The notes under the pieces were generated by a model, which was given only the letters and a program-made list of their open reading frames with translations, was not told where the DNA came from and ran no database searches. A program made the translations under genes and the position numbers. Of a stretch of 64,000 nucleotides of DNA, positions 28,601-36,838 are shown piece by piece (position 1 is the first letter of the stretch; each line of letters begins with the position of its first letter). Source of the DNA: Legionella sainthelensi (GTDB taxonomy: Bacteria; Pseudomonadota; Gammaproteobacteria; Legionellales; Legionellaceae); assembly GCF_900637685.1 (NCBI RefSeq), contig NZ_LR134388.1:3685001-3749000 (forward strand). Direction: 5' to 3'.

Positions 28601-28957
28601 GCGATTGAGGTGATGCAAAAAGAACCCCAGCGCGTAGATTTGCTTCATGACAGACATAGCCTTTTATTATCTTTATTAAAAGAACAAAACCTTCCAACTG
28701 GGTTAAGCAATAACACCCCAATTATTCCAATTATTGTTGGCAACGACTTAGCAGCAATACAACTAAGTCATTACTTAAAGGAAAATCATATTTTAGCTTT
28801 ACCTATTATCTATCCCGCAGTTGAAAAGAATTTAGCAAGAATCAGATTATTTGTGAATTGCTTACATACAGATGAGCAGATTTACAAGACCGTTAATTTA
28901 TTGAGGGAAAAAATTCTAAAACCCAAGTTACAAAAAAGTCCTGCGCAAACAGCATAA
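25652..28957 (+). CDS. Fused fatty acyl-AMP ligase, acyl carrier protein and alpha-oxoamine synthase (serine palmitoyltransferase-like)
   Basis: A 1101-residue three-domain enzyme. Residues about 1-570 are a fatty acyl-AMP ligase: FLQYTSGSTNTPKGV, SWLPPYHDMGLIG, GRIKDLIIIRGKNYYPQDIE and the late Lys in TSSGKIQRW. Residues about 580-660 are an ACP with the phosphopantetheine serine in ALGINSIAAVEL. Residues about 700-1090 are a PLP-dependent alpha-oxoamine synthase: SVSASRLVSGEKSLHG, HDELAHNS, LMIDEAHSIGVLG and the Schiff-base lysine in TLSKSFASCGGYIAG. The enzyme should activate a fatty acid, load it on its own ACP and condense it with an amino acid, probably serine, to a 3-keto long-chain base. 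The amino acid substrate is inferred from the ceramide-synthase-like neighbour. Confidence 0.85.
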   Translation: MQNFISIIDALKEHVTEYPDFIAIKFLTQKGYEILTYKELDQQARRLAHQLQQHGTYDNECAVILLPPGLEYIVAFFACLYAGVIAVPVYPPRRNQHKNRVFSILEDSQAKFIITNNSLAPEFIDHTVIDVDSMDKELSTEYLFEPIEQNKIAFLQYTSGSTNTPKGVFISHLNLVANIKTIINISPSSDSDRNKVCSWLPPYHDMGLIGCILTPLYKRVELILMAPAYFLNSPIRWLEVISQERITITCVPNFAFDYCVSKITDPQIKQLDLSSLQCIYNGSEPIQFDSVQQFINKFSSAGLSPQAIHSCYGLAEATLMLTAKQFCDANNSLKLIKSDFELGKISIPLEESEHSTVRVINCGKCQSDHSIRIVNPNTLTELPEQTLGEIWASGPSIAKGYWNKVKLTKTTFGNQLEDTPGVTYLRTGDLGFLNQGDLYVTGRIKDLIIIRGKNYYPQDIEQAITQSHRAFDTQSAAAFTVEIQERQELIVIQEIRREAINTIEPDLLFSEIQALLLDQFGLVPYSIVLVKPYSLPKTSSGKIQRWLARKAFLDKTLKSIACWEKNSKNQTGTISLTSSTTEIKKWLNDWMMRRLNMELTDHDYEKSVVALGINSIAAVELSNDLQSKTGQQFELLPLFEQYTLNQLITFLSDNSPINDLKWNQNITIAEPLVDSLLNNHSSKSNASVKLIDPPSTFGLRNAIQNPDLNLDDEFIGTLKSIYFNVNEGISNNTTVIDGKAYINYSGYNYLGLSGDPRISEAVIAAVKEWGTSVSASRLVSGEKSLHGSLEKAIARLIGAEDCLVFPSGYSTNITVITHLFGKNDLIIHDELAHNSIIQASVFSGAERIAFPHNNYQFLFDFLEKYRDHYRKVLVVTEGIFSMDGDIADVPRLVAIKKQFNAFLMIDEAHSIGVLGKTGKGIREYYHLDAKDVDIWMGTLSKSFASCGGYIAGTHELIENLKYTAAGFVYSAGISPANTAAALAAIEVMQKEPQRVDLLHDRHSLLLSLLKEQNLPTGLSNNTPIIPIIVGNDLAAIQLSHYLKENHILALPIIYPAVEKNLARIRLFVNCLHTDEQIYKTVNLLREKILKPKLQKSPAQTA

Positions 28958-29120
28958 TCTACGCCTTAAATGAACATGAGTTCGGAATAAGAAAACGGAC
29001 CACTACCCTAGATGGATCTGGTGGCCCTACATCCTTATCCATAAAACTTGTTGTCCTGGATCTTCTGTTTTGACAGAAAACGGCTATTTTTTGTATTTAC
29101 AAAAATTGTTTCTAAACATA

Positions 29121-29954
29121 TTAATAATAAGATGCTAGCGATGTTGCTATTAAAAAAGCAATTAATGCATACAAAAATCCAAATACCATATCAATGACGT
29201 AATGAAATCTTCCATAAATAGTACTAATTATCAATCCTATTCCAAAAGGTAAAATGTAATAAAATAGTGGGGTATGCAAATATCCTGTAGTTAACAAGAT
29301 TACAGAGGCCACTCCCGTATGGCCACTAGGAAACGCTGTGCCTGTAGCTGAGCCATCCTGTAATAATTTATGCGTTGCTCTAAAGATAATACCATGACTG
29401 CGTCGATCCTTAATTTTTTCAAAAATATTACGAGGCCCGCAAACTGGAATAATACTGTGTGTGACATAACATGAAAAAAGTAATAATAGGATAGCAAATT
29501 GACATTCATAGAATGCTACAAATTCTTGTCTCAGATAAAAAAATAAGGGTACGCCATATATAAATAAATAAAAAAATAAATAGCATAAATGAAGAAATTC
29601 CGAGAGCACCAATGAATTTCCACGATTATTATGATGAAAATTCATCACCCACTTACAATATTTGCGCTCAAAATGGATGAATTGATCATCATAATGAATT
29701 TTATTCAATGCAGTCGTAAGTATCTCTGTTTCTCTATAAAATAGAGGCAAAAGCATTAAAGGAAGCCAATCGTATACAATTTTTAAAACATATGAATCAA
29801 TCGGTTTTAAAAACGGAAAAACCTCCCATAAAATAATAAAGCAATTTATGAGGATGTAAAAATGGCGTAATTTTTTTTGTTCCGAATTAGATATTATTAA
29901 GATAAAAGTTGCTATAAGAACATAACTAATCACCAAAAGAGCTACTACTAACAT
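29121..29954 (-). CDS. PAP2-family membrane lipid phosphatase
   Basis: A 277-residue polytopic protein with about six membrane helices. The PAP2 signature is present: AFPSGHTGVASVIL (motif 2) and YGRFHYVIDMVFG (motif 3, with catalytic His and Asp). Motif 1 is degenerate around KIKDRRSHG. Such enzymes remove phosphate from lipid phosphates, or transfer head groups as in inositol-phosphoceramide synthases. ATG 29954, seven bases after AGGA, is preferred over GTG 29957. It is convergent with the FAAL fusion gene and precedes a broken CDP-alcohol phosphatidyltransferase on the same strand. Confidence 0.82.
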   Translation of the reverse strand: MLVVALLVISYVLIATFILIISNSEQKKLRHFYILINCFIILWEVFPFLKPIDSYVLKIVYDWLPLMLLPLFYRETEILTTALNKIHYDDQFIHFERKYCKWVMNFHHNNRGNSLVLSEFLHLCYLFFYLFIYGVPLFFYLRQEFVAFYECQFAILLLLFSCYVTHSIIPVCGPRNIFEKIKDRRSHGIIFRATHKLLQDGSATGTAFPSGHTGVASVILLTTGYLHTPLFYYILPFGIGLIISTIYGRFHYVIDMVFGFLYALIAFLIATSLASYY

Positions 29955-30057
29955 CACTTAATCCTAATTGAACGGTCTTGTATTATCATCTTGCTTGCAA
30001 CAATTTACGTAAGCCCACGCACCAAAGGGCCGACACACTCCTTAAACAAATACCAAT

Positions 30058-30378
30058 TCACACTGATTTATGTTTGTTAGCATGATAAATCGTTAAAAAA
30101 ATTGTTTGTATTATGGTGAGTGTTGACAAAGAAATTAAAAGAATTAATAAAACCCCTGCCCAATAAGAGCTAAATAAAGAGGTTATCAAAATTCCTATCA
30201 TGAAAAAAAGCATTTCTCCTCGATTCATAACCCGCCAGATTAGTGTTTCATTATCATCAGATACTGCCCCACGGTGATTTGCATAAGCCACGATAAACGA
30301 AGGTAAAATCACAACAAAGGAGGTAATGCAGATTAATTGATCCAAACTTAAATAAAAGGCTTTAATATTACAAAAAAA
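30058..30378 (-). pseudogene. CDP-alcohol phosphatidyltransferase, 3' part
   Basis: This is the C-terminal half of the phosphatidyltransferase that starts at 30680, read one frame over. Right after the A7 tract (30372-30378, plus strand) the frame reads CNIKAFYLSLDQLICITSF without a stop. It then has SFIVAYANHRGAV and RGEMLFFMIGILI, where intact family members have the matching membrane helices. It could restart only at a TTG (30345). Adding one base in the A7 tract restores a protein of about 207 residues, the usual family length. Confidence 0.68.
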
Positions 30379-30680
30379 TAAGAAAAAATAATTGCGAAAT
30401 CGACAAAGCGATCAATCGTTCCGTCCACAAATGCTCCTAAGCTCGATGCTTTATTGCGAGCTCGTGCGACTGAACCATCAATCACATCAAAAATACCCGC
30501 TAAAAGAAAAAGCAAAATGGCAATAACGTAATAATGATAATAAGAGCAAAAAACAGCAATTGTCGCTAAGATTAAAGAGTTTATTGTATAAAATCCTGCA
30601 GGAAAAGGACTATATTTTGCAAAAAACGCACCGAGAAGCATTGACGTTTTTTGCCAAACCCGTGATTTTTCTTTTATCAT
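30348..30680 (-). CDS. CDP-alcohol phosphatidyltransferase, 5' part (frameshifted)
   Basis: This half carries the full active-site motif of the family, D-x2-D-G-x2-A-R-x8-G-x3-D-x3-D, starting DVIDGSVAR and ending GAFVDGTID. Members join a CDP-activated lipid to an alcohol such as inositol, glycerol phosphate or serine, in the inner membrane. The frame stops at 30348 after one apparent missing base in a poly-A tract on the plus strand (30372-30378). ATG 30680 is used; TTG 30692 is an alternative. With the ceramide-like genes nearby, it may attach or exchange a phospho-head group, but the substrate cannot be read from sequence. Confidence 0.75.
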   Translation of the reverse strand: MIKEKSRVWQKTSMLLGAFFAKYSPFPAGFYTINSLILATIAVFCSYYHYYVIAILLFLLAGIFDVIDGSVARARNKASSLGAFVDGTIDRFVDFAIIFSYFFVILKPFI

Positions 30681-30692
30681 GATTAAATCCAA

Positions 30693-31014
30693 TTAAACAT
30701 ATAAAATGATTCGGTTTTATAACAACACGAGAAATAACCATCCTATTTATACTGTAAGATAATAACAAACAATTATACAACCGTCATCTTGTAGCGTAGT
30801 ACAGATTGCTTTGAAACAATTTATTTTTCAAGAACTATTTCCTTATAGGTTCATGATGTGTTTGATAATTGGTTAACTTACTCGATAATTAATGCTAAAG
30901 TGTATGATTTTTTTGATAATTACAATAATTTAACATCAGTTATGGATAAGGATATAATCATAACAGTCACTATCTATTCTGACATTAATTTATGTCTAAA
31001 AGAGCCTAATTAAA
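30693..31014. promoter_or_regulatory. Divergent AT-rich intergenic region with three GATAATT boxes
   Basis: This spacer lies between the divergent phosphatidyltransferase and reductase genes. GATAATT occurs at 30864-30870, 30884-30890 and 30915-30921, each preceded by TT, TC or TT. In so AT-rich a region this could be chance. If functional, it could be a shared operator for the lipid genes. Nothing else was recognised here. Confidence 0.3.
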
Positions 31015-31785
31015 ATGAATAAAAAGACAATATTAATTACAGGCGCAAGTCGTGGTATAGGCAAGCAATTAGCACTCCAATATGCCTCAGCAGATGTAAA
31101 TTTAATCCTGATTGCCAGAGATCTTAAAAAACTGATGCCTGTTGCCCAATATTGCCAGGAGCAAGGAGCTCATACGATTTATGAAAGCATTAATGTCCAG
31201 GATACCTGTTTGTTAAAAGAATTCATTATCGATGTCGATAGCAAAACACCTATTGATTTGGTCATTGCTAATGCTGGAGTCTCTTCAACGTTACAAGCGA
31301 ATTGGCAACCTGAAAAGGAAGAGGATGTTAGCCAAGTAATTGCCATTAATTTGCAAGGGACTATGAATACAGTAAATCCATTGATTCCCAAAATGATGGC
31401 ACGAAAAAAAGGACAGATCGCCATGATGAGCTCCATTGCTGGATTACGCGGCCTACCCCAATCGCCAAGCTACTGTGCCAGTAAAGCTGCTCTTCATATA
31501 TACGGCCAATCCTTGCGTGCCTGGCTTATACGATACCAAATCCATGTTAATGTGATTTGTCCTGGTTATGTAAAGACAGATATGTCGGATAGGCTTACCG
31601 GACTTAAACCGTTCTTAGTTCCCTGCGAAAAAGCTGCAAAAATTATTCAAAAAGGGTTACTAAAGAATAAAGCATCTATTGTCTTTCCATTGCCTTTACA
31701 CTGGCTTATCAAATTGTCGCAATTACTTCCCTCAAGACCTGTGGATGCAATTTTAAATCGATTTGAATCCTATATTAATTATTAA
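31015..31785 (+). CDS. Short-chain dehydrogenase/reductase (3-ketosphinganine reductase candidate)
   Basis: A 256-residue classical SDR. It has the cofactor loop TGASRGIG (residues 8-15), LIARD at the end of the second strand (NADP(H) type), NAG near 90, catalytic Ser in MMSSIAG and the YxxxK pair in YCASK. A hydrophobic, amphipathic C-terminus (LPLHWLIKLSQLLPS) could associate with membranes, as in the 3-ketodihydrosphingosine reductases. The neighbouring oxoamine synthase and ceramide-synthase-like genes suggest that substrate. Sequence alone also fits other ketone reductases. Confidence 0.82.
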   Translation: MNKKTILITGASRGIGKQLALQYASADVNLILIARDLKKLMPVAQYCQEQGAHTIYESINVQDTCLLKEFIIDVDSKTPIDLVIANAGVSSTLQANWQPEKEEDVSQVIAINLQGTMNTVNPLIPKMMARKKGQIAMMSSIAGLRGLPQSPSYCASKAALHIYGQSLRAWLIRYQIHVNVICPGYVKTDMSDRLTGLKPFLVPCEKAAKIIQKGLLKNKASIVFPLPLHWLIKLSQLLPSRPVDAILNRFESYINY

Positions 31786-31802
31786 CCAATCTTCTATTGG
31801 TT
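31784..31802 (+). terminator. Short hairpin terminator after the reductase gene
   Basis: AACCAAT (31784-31790) pairs with ATTGGTT (31796-31802) around a CTTCT loop and is followed by TATTTG. It overlaps the stop codon of the reductase. The stem is only 7 bp, so termination strength is uncertain. Confidence 0.45.
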
Positions 31803-31898
31803 TATTTGCGTAAAACAATGAGAATTCATGGTTCTATTCGTCTTGGCCAAAATGTTTTATAATAATTTTGAAAAATTGCTAAAATAAGTATTTGTCCT

Positions 31899-32843
31899 AT
31901 GGAAAGACTCTTAAATTTTATGGAAAAAAATTTTATCATTAACCAGCTTTCTCTGAATTTTTTAGGTTTCTATAAAAAGAAAAAATTAATTTCAAAATTA
32001 CATCAGCAGTTAAAACTATTTTTTTTAAAAAACGAAAAACTCGAGTTTATTGTATCTGCTGAACCTGATATTTCCGTTATCTTGGTGCTTTACAATCAAG
32101 CACAATTCACTCTAGAGTGCCTACGCCTAATACAACAACAAAGAAATATATCCTATGAAATTGTTATTATTGACAATTCATCAAGTGACTTAACTCATTC
32201 CTTGTTAAGTTGCTGTCATAATGTCGTGGTCGTTAAAAACGCTCAAAATGTTGGATTTCTGCAGGCCGCTAACCAAGGGGCTCAAATTGCTAAAGGTAAA
32301 AATTTGTTGTTCCTTAATAATGACATCTGGCAATTAAATCCAGATGCTTTTGCTATTGCATTAAGTACACTAAACAGGGACAGCAACGTTGGTGCTATAG
32401 GCGGTAAAATCATTCTTCCAAATGGTTCACTCCAAGAGGCTGGCGTATTCGTGTCACAAGAAGGGATTCATCAATATGGTCGCGGAAAAAAACCTGATAT
32501 TTTTGAGGTTAACTTTCAAAGACATGTGGATTACTGTTCTGGGCTATTTTTATTAACGCCCAAACATTTATTTCAAAATCTAGGCGGTTTCGATGAACGC
32601 TACAGTCCAGCCTACTGTGAGGATTGTGACTATTGCGTGAGAGTAAATCTTGCAGGATTCAAAGTGCTTTACGAGCCAAGAATAGTGGTGGGACATATTG
32701 AGGGAGGCAGTGCCATTAAAAAAAATATGCCCGTACTCTCTATAAAAAAAATATTGTTCTATTTAATAAAAAACATGCACACTGGCTACAAACATTCATG
32801 CATTTGTCCGACTTTTCAAGCTTTACATCCAGTAGTGTATTGA
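31899..32843 (+). CDS. GT2 glycosyltransferase (frameshifted)
   Basis: A GT2 glycosyltransferase domain: ISVILVLYNQAQFTLECLRL (from about residue 58), IIDNSSSDLT, LLFLNNDIWQL (DxD-like site) and the late YCEDCDYCVRVNLAGFKVLYEP motif. After about position 32770 the frame drifts into unrelated sequence and stops at 32843, while the adjacent frame continues with family-like sequence. One base missing from the A6 tract at 32768-32773 explains this; the restored gene would run to 33166 (about 422 residues). The start at ATG 31899 is not well supported by a ribosome site; ATG 31920 is an alternative. Confidence 0.75.
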   Translation: MERLLNFMEKNFIINQLSLNFLGFYKKKKLISKLHQQLKLFFLKNEKLEFIVSAEPDISVILVLYNQAQFTLECLRLIQQQRNISYEIVIIDNSSSDLTHSLLSCCHNVVVVKNAQNVGFLQAANQGAQIAKGKNLLFLNNDIWQLNPDAFAIALSTLNRDSNVGAIGGKIILPNGSLQEAGVFVSQEGIHQYGRGKKPDIFEVNFQRHVDYCSGLFLLTPKHLFQNLGGFDERYSPAYCEDCDYCVRVNLAGFKVLYEPRIVVGHIEGGSAIKKNMPVLSIKKILFYLIKNMHTGYKHSCICPTFQALHPVVY

Positions 32844-33166
32844 TTTCCAGATATCATAAACGTGATTGCAAACGTCTACTGTTTATTGGCAATAAAATAC
32901 CTTCTCAACATACATTAAATCTTATGAAATCAGCTTGCGACGCAGGACATGCAGTAAGTTTTTATCCGCTAAACAAACTCTCTCTCTCGTGGGATAAAAT
33001 TTATAGCCTATTTGATACTCGAATCGAAGTATGTAACAGTCTGGAACGACCTGATTTAGATAATTTTATTTCTAGCAGAAGAAATTACTATAACAACATA
33101 GTTGATGAAAATGGGAATGGGAACGAATGGGTAAAATATTCTCCGTTTCTTACTCATCTCCTTTAA
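32768..33166 (+). pseudogene. 3' part of the GT2 gene: GT4-like N-terminal remnant
   Basis: Directly after the A6 tract this frame reads KKHAHWLQTFMHLSDFSSF, then KRLLFIGNKIPSQHTLNLMK. The second segment resembles the beginning of the GT4 domain that follows GT2 in many two-domain glycosyltransferases. The domain ends early at 33166, without the nucleotide-sugar-binding half, so even the repaired protein would carry only a GT4 stub. The next gene (33183) is a separate complete GT4. Confidence 0.6.
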
Positions 33167-33182
33167 CTCCTTGTAGATATTT

Positions 33183-34355
33183 ATGAAATTGATTCTTGAT
33201 ATAACAAGAATGTTAGGTACCCTAATTACAGGACGCTACTCCGGAATAGGAGTAGATAGGGTTTTGTTGGCCTATATTCAAAACTATAGGGGCAACTCAC
33301 AGGCATTTATTAAGTTTGGAGCGGTTAATTGTGTTTACTCACAAAAAACTTCGACTGCTTTATTCGATTATTTAGTTGAAGTAGTGGCAGGTAATCAGAC
33401 CCTTAAACAATCAATAATAACCAAGTTTTTGATGTGTAAAAGGAACAATCAGGATCTCTCTAACAGTATTTACTTACATATTGATCAAGAGCCTTATAAT
33501 TCGACTCTCTTTAAACAACTAAACATTCCTATTGTGTATATGGTACACGATCTTATCCCTCTTTATTATGCAGAATATAGTGTTCCGAAATATATAAATA
33601 AACATGCTCATTTTATAGAAAACTGCATCCATCATGGGGCTGGCATTATTACTAACTCTCAAAGCACATTAAATGAATTCCGCGCCTACCATAAAGGAGC
33701 ACAAAAGCGGTTTTCTCATACTCTTGCAGCGCCTCTTGCATCAGGTCTATCACCAGAGACTCCCCCTGAATCACGAATTATTCCTGAACCCTATTTTGTA
33801 GTGCTTTCAACTATAGAAGGACGAAAAAATCACCTACCCCTGTTGCATATTTGGCGATATTTCGTAGAGCACCTTGCTTCAGCGACACCCAAACTTGTTC
33901 TTATTGGAAAGAGGGGTTGGCGATGCGGACAAGTACTTGATTTATTAGATCATTGCAAACAAATAAAACCGTTTATTGTTGAAGAACACACTTGTTCGGA
34001 TCAGAAGTTAATAACTTATCTCCATCACGCACAAGCATTACTTTTTCCTACCTTTACTGAAGGCTATGGCTTACCACTGATAGAAGCTCTTTCGAATGGA
34101 ACACCGGTTATTGCAAGTGACATCCCCGTGTTTCGGGAAATTGCTGGCGATATTCCAGAATATATTCACCCACTCGATACGCTAAAATGGATGGAGATGA
34201 TTGAAGCATACAGTAAGCAGGATAATTTCATGAGGGTATCCCAATTAGAGCGCATAAAGTCCTTTAAAATACCCACCTGGAATGATCATTTTCAAAAAGT
34301 GACTCCATTTTTACAAAAAATATCTGAAACGTATCATAGAGCTCCACTTATTTAA
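33183..34355 (+). CDS. GT4 family glycosyltransferase
   Basis: A 390-residue GT-B glycosyltransferase. VHDLIPLYYAEYSVPKY and GIITNSQSTLNEF mark the N-terminal lobe. FVVLSTIEGRKNHLPLLHIW and FPTFTEGYGLPLIEALSNG mark the nucleotide-sugar-binding lobe, with the catalytic EX7E-like acids. It resembles the WbdA/WbaZ mannosyltransferase branch, but donor specificity is uncertain. It lies 17 bp after the truncated GT2/GT4 gene and probably belongs to the same transcript. Confidence 0.86.
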   Translation: MKLILDITRMLGTLITGRYSGIGVDRVLLAYIQNYRGNSQAFIKFGAVNCVYSQKTSTALFDYLVEVVAGNQTLKQSIITKFLMCKRNNQDLSNSIYLHIDQEPYNSTLFKQLNIPIVYMVHDLIPLYYAEYSVPKYINKHAHFIENCIHHGAGIITNSQSTLNEFRAYHKGAQKRFSHTLAAPLASGLSPETPPESRIIPEPYFVVLSTIEGRKNHLPLLHIWRYFVEHLASATPKLVLIGKRGWRCGQVLDLLDHCKQIKPFIVEEHTCSDQKLITYLHHAQALLFPTFTEGYGLPLIEALSNGTPVIASDIPVFREIAGDIPEYIHPLDTLKWMEMIEAYSKQDNFMRVSQLERIKSFKIPTWNDHFQKVTPFLQKISETYHRAPLI

Positions 34356-34478
34356 AATTTATTAGAGTGTGTTGATAATTCATACCCTAGTAAAATTAGC
34401 ACCATATTCTTATTTTTCAATTCAAGTGATACTATTTGAGCACTATGTCTTAGAAAATCATTCTAAAAGGGAGTCAGA

Positions 34479-36722
34479 ATGAAGTTATATGAGCTACGGC
34501 AACTATTAAACGAATACGATCAAACATGGTATGCACGTAAACCGATTTATGGTGATCATGAGAGGGCCCAAAAACTAAGACAATACTTAAAAAAATTTGC
34601 TACGAAGCACGATGCTTTTGAATTAACCCCGGTCGATATTTTTAATCTGCTTCAAAAAATTCCTGAAATTACTGCTACAAACAGTCAATTAAAACTCATG
34701 CAATCCATAAGAAAAAAGCTTGATAAACATGACTTATTGGATATTTACGTGGTTTTAAATAGTTCAGGAATGATTCATGAAAATAATTTTCCAACTATTT
34801 ACGCTCTTTCCATTGAAGGCCGCTCTCTTTTACACCGCTTATTTTGTGGCTTGCAATCACAACGAATTCGGTTAAATCGAGAAATTCTTACAACAGTTTT
34901 AACACTCGTCGCACAACAACCGCATTATTGTGAGAGTATTGAGAAATCTTTAAGATTTTTAGAGCGTAAAAGTCGCCTCACATCCACTGCACTCAACCTA
35001 CTTACAAGCAAAGCGAACGAATTAGCTACAGTTGCCACGTTATTTCAAGAGCTTGATAAAGCCAATTGTTTCGATGATGACTCTTTAAAACATTTTTTGG
35101 CTCGAGAATCTCTATATTCGATTGATACCGTAATTTCATTATTAAATCGTGCAAAAATTGCGCTTGATGAAGCGCTGATTCAAAGAATAAGTACAAATAA
35201 GCACCTTCATTTTCTCTGTGACTCTCTATCCATCTTACTGAACGCTAAAGATTTTCATCTAAAAATGGAACATGTAACATTACTCTTAAAACAAGATTTT
35301 ACTTTTTTTATAGGGAAAAATTCGGTTTTCAAATTACTTTTGGAGAATGACCTACTTGACCACCAAGCATTTGAGCATGTTTGTACCCAAGATGTTTTTT
35401 CATTTGGACAAATATTAGAAATCTTATCGGAAAAATCCTTGCTAAAGGATAATCAAGAAATAACTCATAAACTTATCACTAAAGAGCTTGATAGCTACCG
35501 ACTCTATAGGGCCATTAGTTATTTAAAGACAGCCAATCTGTTAGACCAAAACACGCTCACTTCATGCTTTAATTTAATGTTAATAAAGACCAAGAGGGAA
35601 TTATTTAAGACCGATGTTTTTAATTTATTTGAATTATTCGAGAAAAGCCATTTTTATGTGAGGCAAGAAGAGTTCAACATTCTTTTTTCTTTATCGGATG
35701 CCAATTTGCACCGATTTTACGGAGTCCTTGCAGGACTTTGTAAAAGTGAACTGTTAGATCATCAGTCATTTGCAAAAGCATGGCAAAGAGTTACCGAAAA
35801 ACTACCTCCAGTTTCTGAATCCGTAGTAACCAAAATAAGCAAGAAAGAAACAAACACATCCCGATCTGCGTTTTTATTAGACAACAAACACTCTTTTTTT
35901 AAAGAACATAGTGATTCCTATGAACGCGGTGGTTTTGGTAAAGTCAAAAAAGGTTACCCATTTCTCGATTCCGGCGAGCCTCTTTATGGAATTAAAAAAT
36001 TAAACGAATCCGATCCGAACAAAGCTCTAAAAGCGGCAATTCGTGAAGTTAAATACCATCGTTTATTAGGAAGAGAAGCATTTTATTTCTCCCAAAAAGG
36101 AAAGGCACATATTGTTTCTGAATGGCAACGCGAACTCAGCTTAGATCATTATGATGCCAATGAGCTATTACAAATACCCATGGAAAAAAGATTGCGCTGT
36201 TTAAGCTCGGGCTTATCTGATCTCAATACCTTACACCAACACTATCGCATCCATGGAGATATTAAATGCCAGAATTTTATTCTAAATTTAAACAAGGAAT
36301 CAATGAAGCTTATTGATTTTGGAACCTCTCATAAAAGAGGATCGACTAAATCATTTGGGTGGACTGCAGCGTATAGCGACCCTCATACTTTTGGCGATCA
36401 TTTCTGCAAAGATTTGTATGCCATGGGTCTTGTCACAATGTATTTATTTCCGGAAATTTATAGCGTTTCTTTTGAGAATGGAAAGGCAAACATTGCAACT
36501 CATCAATCTGAGATCACTATAACCGAACAAGCTATTGTTAATCTTGTGCAGGCAATGATGCATTCTGATCCTCACTTAAGATGTACTAGCGAGCATGCAT
36601 TAAACTATTGTAATGAGCTCATCAACCAGTTTAATCAAATAGACGATTCACTTCTAGAGGCTCTAACCAACTCAAGTATTAATTGTGCTCACTCCACTCT
36701 TGAGGATAAACTCCGTAGGTGA
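34479..36722 (+). CDS. Eukaryotic-like protein kinase with helical N-terminal region; candidate secreted effector
   Basis: A 747-residue protein. Residues about 1-470 are all-helical and contain degenerate units of roughly 35-40 residues with Leu-rich helices. Residues about 480-720 are a kinase: P-loop ERGGFGKVKKG, lysine in LYGIKKL, helix-C Glu in REVKYHRLL, catalytic loop HGDIKCQNF (HGD instead of HRD), DFG in KLIDFGTSH and the late helix CKDLYAMGLV. All catalytic residues are present, so activity is likely. AAGGGAG precedes ATG 34479. There is no signal peptide or membrane anchor. Kinases of this layout in Legionella are often Dot/Icm effectors; export here is inference. Confidence 0.82.
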   Translation: MKLYELRQLLNEYDQTWYARKPIYGDHERAQKLRQYLKKFATKHDAFELTPVDIFNLLQKIPEITATNSQLKLMQSIRKKLDKHDLLDIYVVLNSSGMIHENNFPTIYALSIEGRSLLHRLFCGLQSQRIRLNREILTTVLTLVAQQPHYCESIEKSLRFLERKSRLTSTALNLLTSKANELATVATLFQELDKANCFDDDSLKHFLARESLYSIDTVISLLNRAKIALDEALIQRISTNKHLHFLCDSLSILLNAKDFHLKMEHVTLLLKQDFTFFIGKNSVFKLLLENDLLDHQAFEHVCTQDVFSFGQILEILSEKSLLKDNQEITHKLITKELDSYRLYRAISYLKTANLLDQNTLTSCFNLMLIKTKRELFKTDVFNLFELFEKSHFYVRQEEFNILFSLSDANLHRFYGVLAGLCKSELLDHQSFAKAWQRVTEKLPPVSESVVTKISKKETNTSRSAFLLDNKHSFFKEHSDSYERGGFGKVKKGYPFLDSGEPLYGIKKLNESDPNKALKAAIREVKYHRLLGREAFYFSQKGKAHIVSEWQRELSLDHYDANELLQIPMEKRLRCLSSGLSDLNTLHQHYRIHGDIKCQNFILNLNKESMKLIDFGTSHKRGSTKSFGWTAAYSDPHTFGDHFCKDLYAMGLVTMYLFPEIYSVSFENGKANIATHQSEITITEQAIVNLVQAMMHSDPHLRCTSEHALNYCNELINQFNQIDDSLLEALTNSSINCAHSTLEDKLRR

Positions 36723-36838
36723 TTGACAACTGTTGGAATAAATAACAAAATTAGCAAATTTGAGACACTCAAATTAATCTTGCATTAAATTAAAGAGACC
36801 AGCTCATTCTGAAATTGACTAAATATTTAGAGATTTTT

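Noticed and set aside
25652..28957. LqsA/CqsA-type quorum signal synthase as the role of the oxoamine synthase fusion
   Set aside because: LqsA is a stand-alone enzyme. Here a fused acyl-AMP ligase and ACP plus a ceramide-synthase-like neighbour favour a long-chain base lipid. This cannot be fully excluded.
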